DNA of 64,000 nt from contig JAFVGW010000003.1 of the NCBI GenBank assembly GCA_017474765.1, positions 62,001-126,000 of the forward strand, given 5' to 3'. The position numbers and the translations under genes were made by a program. The stretch is from Salinivirgaceae bacterium. Lineage in GTDB: Bacteria > Bacteroidota > Bacteroidia > Bacteroidales > SZUA-534. How positions within the stretch are numbered: position 1 is the first letter of the stretch; each line of letters opens with the position of its first letter. Positions 23,729 through 31,453 of this stretch are shown one piece after another. The notes beneath the pieces were generated by a model that saw nothing but the letters and a program-made list of their open reading frames with translations, ran no database searches and was not told the DNA's origin.

Positions 23729-25144
23729 TCAGGCAAAAAAATCGTTGAGTTTTATTACCTTCTGAACCGAAAACCGATACATTCCGTTGGTTATTCCGTA
23801 AGGCGTAACCATAACAAGATGAGGACTTTTACGCGATTTTGAAAATTCGATGAATGATGCGGCCTTGTGCCTTAAGTTTTCGTCGTCTTGCTTTGTGATT
23901 TCGTATTTATCGGTTGAGAATTTCATTTCACAAATATTCACGACATTATCGGCGCGGTCGATAACCATATCAATCTGTGCGCCCGACGTTTCTTCGTTGC
24001 CCTTTACTTGCCAAGCATAAACGCTCGACGATATTCCTGAAATCCCTAAAGTGGTTTTTATCTGATTGATATGCAAGAAACTAACTCTTTCAAAAGCAAG
24101 TCCCTGCCAGACATTGCGCACGGGCGTGTTGATGCTCGAAGTCCAGAAACTTTCATTCGTAGCATCGGAATTTTGAATAAACTTATAATAGAAAAGTGTG
24201 TAATTATCAATAAGTTGGAATAAAAACTTACTACGTTTTACCCCCGCAAGGCTATATTTTCGGATAAAATCGCAGTTTTCAAGGTCTTCCAAAACTCGTG
24301 TCAGTTGCCCGCTGCTCGAAATACCTGGTTGGGCAATGAGTTCTTCGCGTGTCATCCCCATCTTTTTCCCACCTAAAGCCAAAACAACATTCATATATGG
24401 CTCGGCATTTCTGAATAGCGAATTGTAAAGTTCATTGTACTCGTTGCGCAGTTTTCCGTTTCTATTAAAGAATAGATTGTCAATATTTTGCGATATACTA
24501 CACTCGCGGTTCAAGAGCGACCAGTAATATGGAACACCGCCCATCACCATATAACATTCAAGTATTTCGTGGCGGTTTACTGACAAATGCTGGCTCTTTG
24601 CATAAAGTTCGCACTCTTTGAGGCTGAACGGCGAAAGATGAATCCTGTGAGTTACTCTGTTGTAAAGTCCGCCGTGGTTTCTGAAGACGTTTTTCACTAT
24701 CCACGAAGTTGCCGAGCCGCAGATTATCAGCAAAATATCTTTTCGTGCCGAAGCATAACCGTTCCAAAAGTGTTCCAGAGCCGACACAAAATCGGATTTG
24801 GGTGCGTCCATCCACGGCAACTCGTCGATAAAAACCACTTTTTTCCCCGCGGGCATACCATCCAGAAACTCGGAAAGCAGAAAAAACGCGTCGAACCAGT
24901 CTTCTGGCACCCTGCATTTCTTCATTCCGCACTTCAATAGCGATTTTCTGAACTCTTGCAACTGGACTTTCGTTTTCTGATTGGCCAGCCCTGAATGTTG
25001 GAAAGCGAATTTGTAGGCGAAAGTTTCCCTTATCAGAAATGTCTTTCCGATTCGCCGCCTACCAGTAACTGCCACAAATTCAGAATATTCTGATTTGTAG
25101 GCGTCCAAGAGTTCCCTTTGCTCGTTTTTGCGCCCTACTATCAT
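23729..25144 (-). CDS. ATPase with nuclease-like C-terminus (DUF234/archaeal ATPase type)
   Basis: A 471-residue protein: N-terminal AAA-type ATPase with Walker A GRRRIGKTFLIRE and Walker B VVFIDELPWMD, then the winged-helix-like middle (LTRVLEDLENCDFIRKYS), then a PD-(D/E)xK-like C-terminus (QIDMVIDRADNVVNICEMKF: Asp then Glu-x-Lys). This matches the DUF234/archaeal ATPase family; the role (DNA repair, defence or regulation) is unknown. ATG 25144 (MIVGRKNEQRE) is preferred; the frame runs on to 25198 into the right direct repeat. It is AT-richer than its neighbours, lies on the opposite strand between two + strand operons, and is bracketed by 69-bp direct repeats, all pointing to acquisition. 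Confidence 0.85.
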   Translation of the reverse strand: MIVGRKNEQRELLDAYKSEYSEFVAVTGRRRIGKTFLIRETFAYKFAFQHSGLANQKTKVQLQEFRKSLLKCGMKKCRVPEDWFDAFFLLSEFLDGMPAGKKVVFIDELPWMDAPKSDFVSALEHFWNGYASARKDILLIICGSATSWIVKNVFRNHGGLYNRVTHRIHLSPFSLKECELYAKSQHLSVNRHEILECYMVMGGVPYYWSLLNRECSISQNIDNLFFNRNGKLRNEYNELYNSLFRNAEPYMNVVLALGGKKMGMTREELIAQPGISSSGQLTRVLEDLENCDFIRKYSLAGVKRSKFLFQLIDNYTLFYYKFIQNSDATNESFWTSSINTPVRNVWQGLAFERVSFLHINQIKTTLGISGISSSVYAWQVKGNEETSGAQIDMVIDRADNVVNICEMKFSTDKYEITKQDDENLRHKAASFIEFSKSRKSPHLVMVTPYGITNGMYRFSVQKVIKLNDFFA

Positions 25145-25175
25145 AATCGCTGTTTTTACAACACAAAAATAGTAA

Positions 25176-25244
25176 ATTTTCCTTTTATAGCGTTCCACGA
25201 AGCATAATTTTTTAGCGTTCTTGGAACGGTATGAACGGATTTTT
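25176..25244. repeat. 69-bp direct repeat, right copy
   Basis: The partner of 23651-23719, with 4 mismatches. It lies 31 bp upstream of the ATPase start. It includes the same 16-bp imperfect inverted pair (CCTTTTATAGCGTTCC with GGAACGGTATGAACGG). Just right of it (25245-25469) is AT-rich DNA with no gene seen. Confidence 0.85.
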
Positions 25245-25469
25245 GGCGGTGGATTAATAGATAATTTATTGAATATGTGGTGTTTTACATTTCAAACTAT
25301 CACAATTAAAAAAGCAATTAGGAACGCATGGTGTTCGGTTGGGTTGGAACGCGGATTGAACCTATTTGCACAATCTAATTGTTTGAGTGCGCAATTGATA
25401 AATCGATAATCAGCCACATTTTCAACTTTTCCCCTTAAATTTACCGCGCATAAAAATCGATTGCGAAAT

Positions 25470-26384
25470 ATGACACCGATTCTTGAAACCAACGAGGTTT
25501 GCAAACAATACGACGGCCACACGGCGCTCGACAGCGTGAGCCTGAAAGTGCCGCAGGGCATAGTGTTCGGGCTGCTGGGACCTAACGGTGCGGGAAAAAC
25601 GACGCTCATCCGCATCATCAATCAGATTACCGCACCCGACAGCGGCACCGTGCTGTTCGACGGCCACCCAATCGGGCCCGACGACATCTACCAAATCGGT
25701 TATATGCCCGAAGAGCGCGGGCTCTACAAGAAGATGAAAGTGGGCGAGCAAGCCGCTTATCTTGCACAACTCAAAGGACTTACAAAAGCCGACGCCACAC
25801 GGCGGCTGAAAGAGTGGTTCGACAAGTTTGAGATTGGCGGCTGGTGGAACCGCAAGGTTGAGGAACTCTCGAAGGGTATGCAGCAGAAGGTACAATTCAT
25901 AACCACGGTGCTGCACGAGCCGCGGCTGCTCATCTTCGACGAGCCGTTCAGCGGATTCGACCCCATCAACGCCAATCTGCTCAAGCAAGAGATTCTGAAT
26001 CTGAAAGATAACGGCGCAACCATCATCTTCTCAACCCACAATATGGCGTCGGTTGAAGAGATTTGCGACCACATTGCGCTCATCAACAAGTCGCGGAAAG
26101 TGCTCGACGGCACGGTCGGCGAAATTCGTCAGCAGTTCAAACTCAACCTGTTCGAACTCAACTACATAGGCGAACATAGCAGGGCAATGCAACTGATTGA
26201 GCCAATGGTTGTTGTGAAAGACGACGAAGTGGGCGCCGTCAACCGCATCAGCGGCGAGATGAAGCTTGGATTCACCTACAACCAACTGCTTGCCGCGCTT
26301 CTGCCCGAAGTGCAGATTACGCAGTTCAACGAGTTGATTCCCAATATGAATGACATCTTCATCAAGGCGGTGGGGAATAGTTGA
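25470..26384 (+). CDS. ABC transporter ATP-binding protein (NatA-like)
   Basis: A 304-residue ABC ATPase. Walker A GPNGAGKTT, Q-loop region, signature LSKGMQQKVQ, Walker B LLIFDEPFSGFD and switch HNMAS are all present. The extra C-terminal region (about 75 residues after the ATPase core) fits the sodium/drug exporter type used with ABC-2 permeases. ATG 25470 is preferred to the TTG 25461 before it. The permease gene follows 230 bp later, with a gap rich in repeats and hairpins, so the pair may be separately expressed. The cargo is unknown; NatAB-like exporters move sodium, drugs or peptides. Confidence 0.88.
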   Translation: MTPILETNEVCKQYDGHTALDSVSLKVPQGIVFGLLGPNGAGKTTLIRIINQITAPDSGTVLFDGHPIGPDDIYQIGYMPEERGLYKKMKVGEQAAYLAQLKGLTKADATRRLKEWFDKFEIGGWWNRKVEELSKGMQQKVQFITTVLHEPRLLIFDEPFSGFDPINANLLKQEILNLKDNGATIIFSTHNMASVEEICDHIALINKSRKVLDGTVGEIRQQFKLNLFELNYIGEHSRAMQLIEPMVVVKDDEVGAVNRISGEMKLGFTYNQLLAALLPEVQITQFNELIPNMNDIFIKAVGNS

Positions 26385-26470
26385 GTTTTGAGTTGTAAGT
26401 TTTTAAGTTATAAGATGCAAGGTGCAAGTAATTGAAAATTGAAAATGATTGCAGAAAAGCAGATAATAAA

Positions 26471-26534
26471 CTAACCGATTCAACCCGATTTTATCCGATA
26501 ACTCATTCTGATTGAATCTGATAAAATCGGTTAG
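26471..26534. repeat. Inverted repeats in the ABC pair gap
   Basis: CTAACCGATT (26471-26480) and AATCGGTTAG (26525-26534) are a perfect 10-bp inverted pair; CCGATTTTATC (26485-26495) and GATAAAATCGG (26520-26530) are a second 11-bp pair sharing bases, so the two stems compete. The rest of the gap 26385-26614 holds repeat material only. Confidence 0.6.
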
Positions 26535-26545
26535 AGAAAAAAGTG

Positions 26546-26613
26546 AAAATCAGTGTATTCTGTGTTCCCGATAACTATCGGGACAGTGCGAAAATCCTAA
26601 ATCCTAAATCCTA
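26546..26613. repeat. Dispersed ATCTGTG-type repeat, copy 5, with inserted palindrome
   Basis: Matches 10959-11003 (AAATCAGTGTATTCTGTGT then GTGCGAAAATC), but the palindrome TCCCGATAACTATCGGGA (26566-26583) sits between these parts where the other copy has a few bases. It then runs into TCCTAAATCCTAAATCCTAAA directly before the permease ATG, as in the tusA leader at 420-450. Confidence 0.75.
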
Positions 26614-26614
26614 A

Positions 26615-27949
26615 ATGAAAAAGATTCTCACCATAATCGAGCGCGAGTATCTGACGCGCGTCAAGAACAAGAGTTTCATAATTATGAGCATTCTGGGGCC
26701 GCTGCTGTTTGCGGGTCTGATGATTGCCCCGTCGCTGATTATGAATATGAACAACACCGAAGTGAGGATTGTGCAGGTGGTTGATAGCACCCACATTTTC
26801 CGCGGCCAACTGCCCGAAACGGACTACATCAAGTTCGTCTATATGCCCGACGCGAACTTGCAGAAGTACAAGTCACAATTCAGTGAATCAGGATTTTACG
26901 CATTGCTATACATCAGCCACCAAATTGTGAATTCCGACAACGCGGTGAGCCTGTATTCCGACAAAACCATCAATCTCGACCTGCGGATGCACATCTCGAA
27001 CGCCATCGAGAAACGGCTTGAGAACGAGAAACTGCGGTCGTGCGGCGTTGACCCTGGCATTCTGTCGGCTGTGAAGACGAACATCAACATCAACACCATA
27101 AAAATGACCGACGACGGCCGCGAGGAAAGCGACAATATGACGCTGAAACTGGTGCTGAGTTACCTGATGGGATTTCTGGTTTATATGGCTATCTTCCTGT
27201 CGGGCAATGCGGTAATGCGCGGTGTGATTGAAGAAAAGACGAACCGCATTGTCGAAGTGATTGTGTCGTCGGTGCGGCCCGCGCAACTGATGGCGGGCAA
27301 GATTATCGGCGTGGGGCTGGTCACGCTCACGCAGTTTGCCCTGTGGATTGTGCTGACATTCAGCATCTATTCGGCTGTGGCGCCGATGCTGATGCCCGAC
27401 ACTGCCGCCATCGGGGTTGAGACGGCGCAGCCGCTGATGTCGCAGGGCGGAAGCCAACTTGCTCAGGCCCAACCAACTACCGACGAGATGGCCGACGAAC
27501 TGAAGGCGATGCTCGGCACCGTGGGCAACATCAATTTCGGGGTTATCATCCTGTCGTTCATCTTCTTCTTTTTGGGCGGATACCTGCTCTACGGCTCACT
27601 TTTCGCGGCCGTGGGCTCGATGGTTGACAACGAAGCCGACACTCAGCAGTTCATTCTGCCGCTGAGCGCGCCGCTGCTGCTGTCAATCATTGTGATGACG
27701 GGAACCATTGCCAACCCCGACAGCCCTATGATATTCTGGCTGAGCATTATACCGTTCACCGCGCCCGTCTCGATGCTGACGCGCATCCCCTACGGCGTGC
27801 CCTATTCAGAGATTTTCTTGTCGGCTGCGCTGCTGATAGCCACCTTTGTGGTCTGCACCTGGCTGGCTGGCAAAATCTACCGCACGGGCATACTGATGTA
27901 CGGCAAAAAATCGACACTGAAAGAGATTTGGCGGTGGATTAGGCGATGA
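26615..27949 (+). CDS. ABC-2 type transporter permease (NatB-like)
   Basis: A 444-residue inner-membrane permease. One N-terminal transmembrane helix (FIIMSILGPLLFAGLMIAPSLI), a large periplasmic loop (residues about 45-175), and a cluster of five further helices (LMGFLVYMAIFLSGNAVM, MAGKIIGVGLVTLTQFALWIVLTF, GVIILSFIFFFLGGYLL, LLLSIIVMTGTI, EIFLSAALLIATFVVCTWLAG). The sequence EKTNRIVEVIVSSVRPAQLMAGK is the usual cytoplasmic coupling motif. It is the partner of the ATPase at 25470 and should form an exporter. The upstream dispersed repeat runs to the start codon. Confidence 0.88.
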   Translation: MKKILTIIEREYLTRVKNKSFIIMSILGPLLFAGLMIAPSLIMNMNNTEVRIVQVVDSTHIFRGQLPETDYIKFVYMPDANLQKYKSQFSESGFYALLYISHQIVNSDNAVSLYSDKTINLDLRMHISNAIEKRLENEKLRSCGVDPGILSAVKTNININTIKMTDDGREESDNMTLKLVLSYLMGFLVYMAIFLSGNAVMRGVIEEKTNRIVEVIVSSVRPAQLMAGKIIGVGLVTLTQFALWIVLTFSIYSAVAPMLMPDTAAIGVETAQPLMSQGGSQLAQAQPTTDEMADELKAMLGTVGNINFGVIILSFIFFFLGGYLLYGSLFAAVGSMVDNEADTQQFILPLSAPLLLSIIVMTGTIANPDSPMIFWLSIIPFTAPVSMLTRIPYGVPYSEIFLSAALLIATFVVCTWLAGKIYRTGILMYGKKSTLKEIWRWIRR

Positions 27950-27951
27950 GT

Positions 27952-28018
27952 GAAGGATTGAATGAGAGAAGGATTGAAGGATTGAATAACTGAAGGACTG
28001 AATGGTGGCGGATTGAAT
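27952..28018. repeat. Short tandem repeats GAAGGATTGAAT
   Basis: Five near-copies of this 12-mer begin at 27952, 27968, 27976, 27992 and 28007 (spacing 16, 8, 16, 15). They fill the gap between the permease and ppx. Confidence 0.65.
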
Positions 28019-28032
28019 CTTTTGCCAACACC

Positions 28033-28051
28033 GATTAAATGTGTAACTTGC
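28033..28051 (+). promoter_or_regulatory. ppx promoter-like element
   Basis: GATTAAAT-GTG-TAACTTGC matches the element upstream of parA (18110-18128) apart from the three-base centre. It lies about 40 bp upstream of the ppx ATG. Confidence 0.4.
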
Positions 28052-28090
28052 GCGAAACTTGAAACGGACCGCACCGAAAAACACTGAAAA

Positions 28091-29023
28091 ATGAAAGTTG
28101 CGATTATCGATTTGGGAACCAACACGTTCAATATTCTGATTGCCGACATCCGCAAGGGGCAGCCGACCGACTATCTGCTGAAAACAAAATCGGCCGTGAT
28201 GCTTGGCAAGGAAGGGCTGATGACTGGCAATCTGACCGACAAGGCCTTTGCCCGCTCGTTCGCCGTACTGCGCGACTACAGCAGCCTGATTAAGGACTAC
28301 GGCTGCGAGAAGGTGTTCGCCTTTGGCACATCGGCTATCCGCAGCGCCAACAACTCGGCGCACCTGATTGAGAAGGTGAGCCGCGACCTTGGCATTCAGA
28401 TTACGCCAATATCGGGCGAGCAAGAGACGCAATATGTCTTCAATGCGATGCTCAACGCCGTTCCGCCGCAGGGCGACAGCAACTATATGATGGTGGACAT
28501 TGGCGGCGGCAACAACGAAGTGATTATTGGCCGCGAAAACCGTATGCTATGGTCGGCTAGTTACGAACTGGGCAGCGCCCGCCTGCTTGAAATTTTCAAG
28601 CCGTCGGACCCAATCTCGCAAGGCGAGTTGGCTAGCATCAACCACTATCTCGACGAGAAGATGGCCGACTTCAACGAAGCCATCAGGCAATATCCCGTCA
28701 CACGGCTCATCGGCTCGGCTGGGGCGTTCGACAGTTTCGCCGAGATGATTCATCAGAAGAAAACCCAACGGCCGCTGCCACTCAACTCGAAACACTCGAA
28801 TTTCACGGCCGACGATTTCAACGGCATCTACAAAACCATCACCAACACCACCCGCGACAAGCGAGCGCTCATTCTCGGCCTTGAGCCACTGCGACAGGAC
28901 ACCATTGTGATGTCGTCAACTTTTGTTAAGTATCTGCTTGACAAGACGCAAGTTACAAGCATCACACAGTCGTCGTACGCCCTGACCGAAGGCGTCGCAA
29001 TTCAACTCGAAAACACACTTTGA
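28091..29023 (+). CDS. Exopolyphosphatase / pppGpp phosphatase (Ppx/GppA family)
   Basis: A 310-residue cytoplasmic ASKHA-fold enzyme. The phosphate 1 loop is IDLGTNTFN (residues 6-14), and the phosphate 2 loop is VDIGGGNNEV (about 137-146), with the SGEQET Glu between them as in the family. It hydrolyses polyphosphate ends or guanosine pentaphosphate; the short single-domain form lacks the C-terminal HD domain of long Ppx. The neighbour, one base after the stop, is an NtrC-like regulator, so the two are coupled. The target of that regulator could include this gene. Confidence 0.88.
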   Translation: MKVAIIDLGTNTFNILIADIRKGQPTDYLLKTKSAVMLGKEGLMTGNLTDKAFARSFAVLRDYSSLIKDYGCEKVFAFGTSAIRSANNSAHLIEKVSRDLGIQITPISGEQETQYVFNAMLNAVPPQGDSNYMMVDIGGGNNEVIIGRENRMLWSASYELGSARLLEIFKPSDPISQGELASINHYLDEKMADFNEAIRQYPVTRLIGSAGAFDSFAEMIHQKKTQRPLPLNSKHSNFTADDFNGIYKTITNTTRDKRALILGLEPLRQDTIVMSSTFVKYLLDKTQVTSITQSSYALTEGVAIQLENTL

Positions 29024-29024
29024 A

Positions 29025-30194
29025 ATGGCACACATACTTGTTATTGATGACGAACGCGCCATCCGCAACTCGCTGAAAGAGATTCTTGAATACGAAAAAC
29101 ACCGCGTGAGCCTGGCCGCCAACGGCACTGAAGGGCTCGAACTGCTGAAGAAGGAAACGTTCGACGCGCTTCTGCTCGACATTAAAATGGAAGGCATCGA
29201 CGGTATGGAAGTGCTTGAGCAGGTGTCGAAGGACTACCCCGACCTGCCCGTGGTGATGATTTCGGGCCACGGAACGGTTGACACTGCCGTGAAAGCCATC
29301 AAGATGGGCGCTTTCGACTTCATTGAGAAGCCGCTCGACCTGAACCGCCTGCTCATCACCCTGCGCAACGCAATGGACAAGGGCAAACTGGTGACCGAAA
29401 CCAAGACTCTGCGCAAGAAAGTGGCCGCCAAAAACCGCGAACTGATTGGCGAGTCGGCACCGCTGAAACTGATTAAGGCGATGATTGAGAAGGTGGCCCC
29501 GACCGACGCCCGCGTGCTCATCACGGGTCAGAACGGCACGGGCAAGGAAGTGGTGGCTCGGATGATTCACAGCCTGAGCAACCGCGCCGACGCTGCGTTT
29601 GTTGAAGTGAACTGCGCCGCCATTCCATCAGAACTAATTGAGAGCGAACTGTTTGGCCATATGAAAGGTTCGTTTACGGGTGCGGTGAAAGACCGCGCTG
29701 GAAAATTCGAGCAGGCCGACGGCGGAACCATCTTCCTTGACGAGATTGGCGATATGAGCCTTTCGGCGCAAGCCAAAGTGCTGCGCGTCCTGCAAGAGAA
29801 CAAAATCACCCGCGTGGGTGCCGACAAGGATATTGATGTGAATGTCAGGGTGATAGCCGCCACAAACAAGAATCTTGAAGAAGAAATCAAGGCTGGGCGC
29901 TTCCGCGAAGACCTGTACCACCGTCTGAGCGTGATTCTGATTCAGGTGCCCACGCTGAACGAGCGTGTTGAAGACATTCCGCTTCTGGCCGATTATTTCA
30001 TCACGCAGATTTGCGAAGAGTCGGGCGTGGCCAAATCGACCATCGAGCCCGATGCCCTTGCCGAACTGCAGAAAATCAACTGGACGGGCAACATCCGCGA
30101 ACTGCGCAACGTGATTGAGCGCCTGCTCATCCTTTGCGACAAGAACATCACGGCCAAAGATGTGCAACTCTATGCGCATCCGCTGGGAAGCTGA
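29025..30194 (+). CDS. Sigma-54-type response regulator lacking the DNA-binding domain
   Basis: A 389-residue protein: receiver domain (residues 1-120, phospho-acceptor Asp52 in LLLDIKM, Thr/Lys switch), then AAA+ sigma-54 interaction domain (GQNGTGKEV Walker A, DEIGDMSLSAQ Walker B, residues about 140-380). The sigma-54 loop reads GSFTGA (residues 215-220) instead of the usual GAFTGA. It ends at HPLGS with no Fis-type helix-turn-helix, some 60-70 residues short of NtrC; the frames after the stop hold no HTH, so a simple frameshift is unlikely. It lies 1 bp after ppx. It might work without DNA binding, through protein contacts. Confidence 0.88.
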   Translation: MAHILVIDDERAIRNSLKEILEYEKHRVSLAANGTEGLELLKKETFDALLLDIKMEGIDGMEVLEQVSKDYPDLPVVMISGHGTVDTAVKAIKMGAFDFIEKPLDLNRLLITLRNAMDKGKLVTETKTLRKKVAAKNRELIGESAPLKLIKAMIEKVAPTDARVLITGQNGTGKEVVARMIHSLSNRADAAFVEVNCAAIPSELIESELFGHMKGSFTGAVKDRAGKFEQADGGTIFLDEIGDMSLSAQAKVLRVLQENKITRVGADKDIDVNVRVIAATNKNLEEEIKAGRFREDLYHRLSVILIQVPTLNERVEDIPLLADYFITQICEESGVAKSTIEPDALAELQKINWTGNIRELRNVIERLLILCDKNITAKDVQLYAHPLGS

Positions 30195-30271
30195 AATAGA
30201 AAAATGGTGAAAACAACGATTTCACACCTATAATATATAGGCCAACTGATTTTTGAAAAGCAAACGACACT

Positions 30272-30300
30272 CATTTTTCCATCTGTCAGACGGAAAAATG
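30272..30300. other. 29-nt palindrome in the gap before rplM
   Basis: CATTTTTCC ... GGAAAAATG, with TCTG/CAGA inside and only one mismatch pair. It could be a terminator for the NtrC gene (no T-run) or a regulator site. The 307-bp gap 30195-30501 otherwise holds the rplM promoter and leader. Confidence 0.5.
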
Positions 30301-30413
30301 ACGGCAAACACCCCCAAAAAATAGCCATTGCAGCCGCCGCAAAACTGGCATTGTTGGAATAAACGGCTAATAATCAGCCGTAAAGCCATATCAACAAAAT
30401 GATGTTGATAATA

Positions 30414-30444
30414 ATTGCGCGTTTGATATAAAATTGTATTTTTG
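30414..30444 (+). promoter_or_regulatory. rplM promoter
   Basis: ATTG (30414-30417), 19 bp, then TATTTTTG (30437-30444) fits the Bacteroidota TTG-N19-TAnnTTTG promoter. Transcription should start near 30450-30455, inside the leader hairpin. Confidence 0.65.
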
Positions 30445-30447
30445 CAG

Positions 30448-30469
30448 TCCACATTTGGGGAAATGTGGA
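30448..30469 (+). promoter_or_regulatory. rplM leader hairpin (possible L13 autoregulation site)
   Basis: A perfect 9-bp stem, TCCACATTT with AAATGTGGA and a GGGG loop, sits at the expected 5' end of the L13 mRNA, 32 nt before the GTG. Ribosomal protein leaders are often such hairpins. No sequence search was possible. Confidence 0.55.
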
Positions 30470-30501
30470 TAGTATTTATTAATTAAAAAGTTAGGATTAG
30501 A

Positions 30502-30957
30502 GTGGACACACTTAGTTTGAAAACCATCTCGGCAAACAAGACAACCGTTGAGAAGAAATGGGTTGTCATCGACGCCAAAGACCAAGTCTTGGGCCGTCTT
30601 GCCAGCAGTGCCGCCTATCTGTTGAGAGGCAAGCACAAAACCAACTTTACCCCCCACGTTGACTGCGGCGATAATGTCATCATTATCAACGCCGAAAAAG
30701 TTCAGCTTACAGGCAACAAATGGGCAGGTAAAGAGTACACACACTACACCGGCTATCCCGGTGGACAACGCACTATCGTTGCAGAAAAACTTATGGTGAA
30801 AAACCCGATTGCAATGGTAGAAACCGCAGTAAAAGGTATGCTTCCGAAGAACCGTCTCGGCGCAGCCCTGTACCGCAACCTTTATGTTTATGCAGGCGAG
30901 AGCCACCCACACGCAGCTCAGCAGCCTGAATTGATTAACTTAAATTCAATCAAGTAA
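30502..30957 (+). CDS. rplM: 50S ribosomal protein L13
   Basis: A 151-residue L13. Family patterns: WVVIDAKDQVLGRLAS (N-terminus), HVDCGDNVIIINAEKV, and GMLPKNRLGAALYRNLYVYAG. The GTG start (30502) gives MDTLSLKTISANKTT, the usual Bacteroidota beginning; no ATG fits. It is the first gene of the L13-S9 operon, one base before rpsI, with a clear promoter and leader hairpin upstream. It assembles early in the large subunit. Confidence 0.97.
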   Translation: MDTLSLKTISANKTTVEKKWVVIDAKDQVLGRLASSAAYLLRGKHKTNFTPHVDCGDNVIIINAEKVQLTGNKWAGKEYTHYTGYPGGQRTIVAEKLMVKNPIAMVETAVKGMLPKNRLGAALYRNLYVYAGESHPHAAQQPELINLNSIK

Positions 30958-30958
30958 A

Positions 30959-31345
30959 ATGGAAGTAATTAATGCAGTTGGACGCAGAAAGTCCGCTATC
31001 GCTCGCGTTTACTTGAGCCAAGGAACCGGCAACGTAACAGTTAACGGCAAGGATTTCAAAGAGTATTTCCCGATTGAGACCCTGCAGTACATTGTTATGC
31101 AACCTTTTGGTGTATTATCGCTTAATGGCAAATTCGATGTCAAAGCAACCATCGACGGTGGTGGTGTGAAAGGACAGGCTGAGGCCGTTCGTCTGGGAAT
31201 CACCCGCGCGCTGATGAAACTTGACGAGGAAAACCGCAAGCCCCTGAAGGCTGCCGGATTTGTCACCCGCGACCCACGTGAGGTTGAACGTAAGAAACCT
31301 GGTCAGAAGAAGGCTCGCAAGAGATTCCAGTTCAGTAAGCGTTAA
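30959..31345 (+). CDS. rpsI: 30S ribosomal protein S9
   Basis: A 128-residue S9. It has the AVGRRKSAIARVYL start, GVKGQAEAVRLGITRAL mid-block and C-terminal GQKKARKRFQFSKR tail whose last Arg reaches the decoding centre. Starts one base after the rplM stop, so both are co-transcribed. Length and ends are normal. A 108-bp gap separates it from rpsB, with a leader-like hairpin. Confidence 0.97.
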   Translation: MEVINAVGRRKSAIARVYLSQGTGNVTVNGKDFKEYFPIETLQYIVMQPFGVLSLNGKFDVKATIDGGGVKGQAEAVRLGITRALMKLDEENRKPLKAAGFVTRDPREVERKKPGQKKARKRFQFSKR

Positions 31346-31381
31346 TGATGCTGCACGAGAATATCGTTTAGTATCTAAATT

Positions 31382-31411
31382 GTTAAGACTTCTGAAGCAG
31401 AACTACTTAAC
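31382..31411 (+). promoter_or_regulatory. rpsB leader-like hairpin
   Basis: GTTAAG (31382-31387) pairs with CTTAAC (31406-31411), and CTTC-T-GAAG (31389-31397) nests inside. It lies 43 bp upstream of rpsB in an otherwise gene-free 108-bp gap and could be an S2 leader or just a spacer. Confidence 0.4.
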
Positions 31412-31453
31412 GATTGCTTTTACAACAAGAATGTAAACGAAAAACAATTAAAA

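Noticed and set aside
30195-30501. HTH domain restored by frameshift after the NtrC-like gene
   Set aside because: The three forward frames downstream of 30194 show no helix-turn-helix and many stops.
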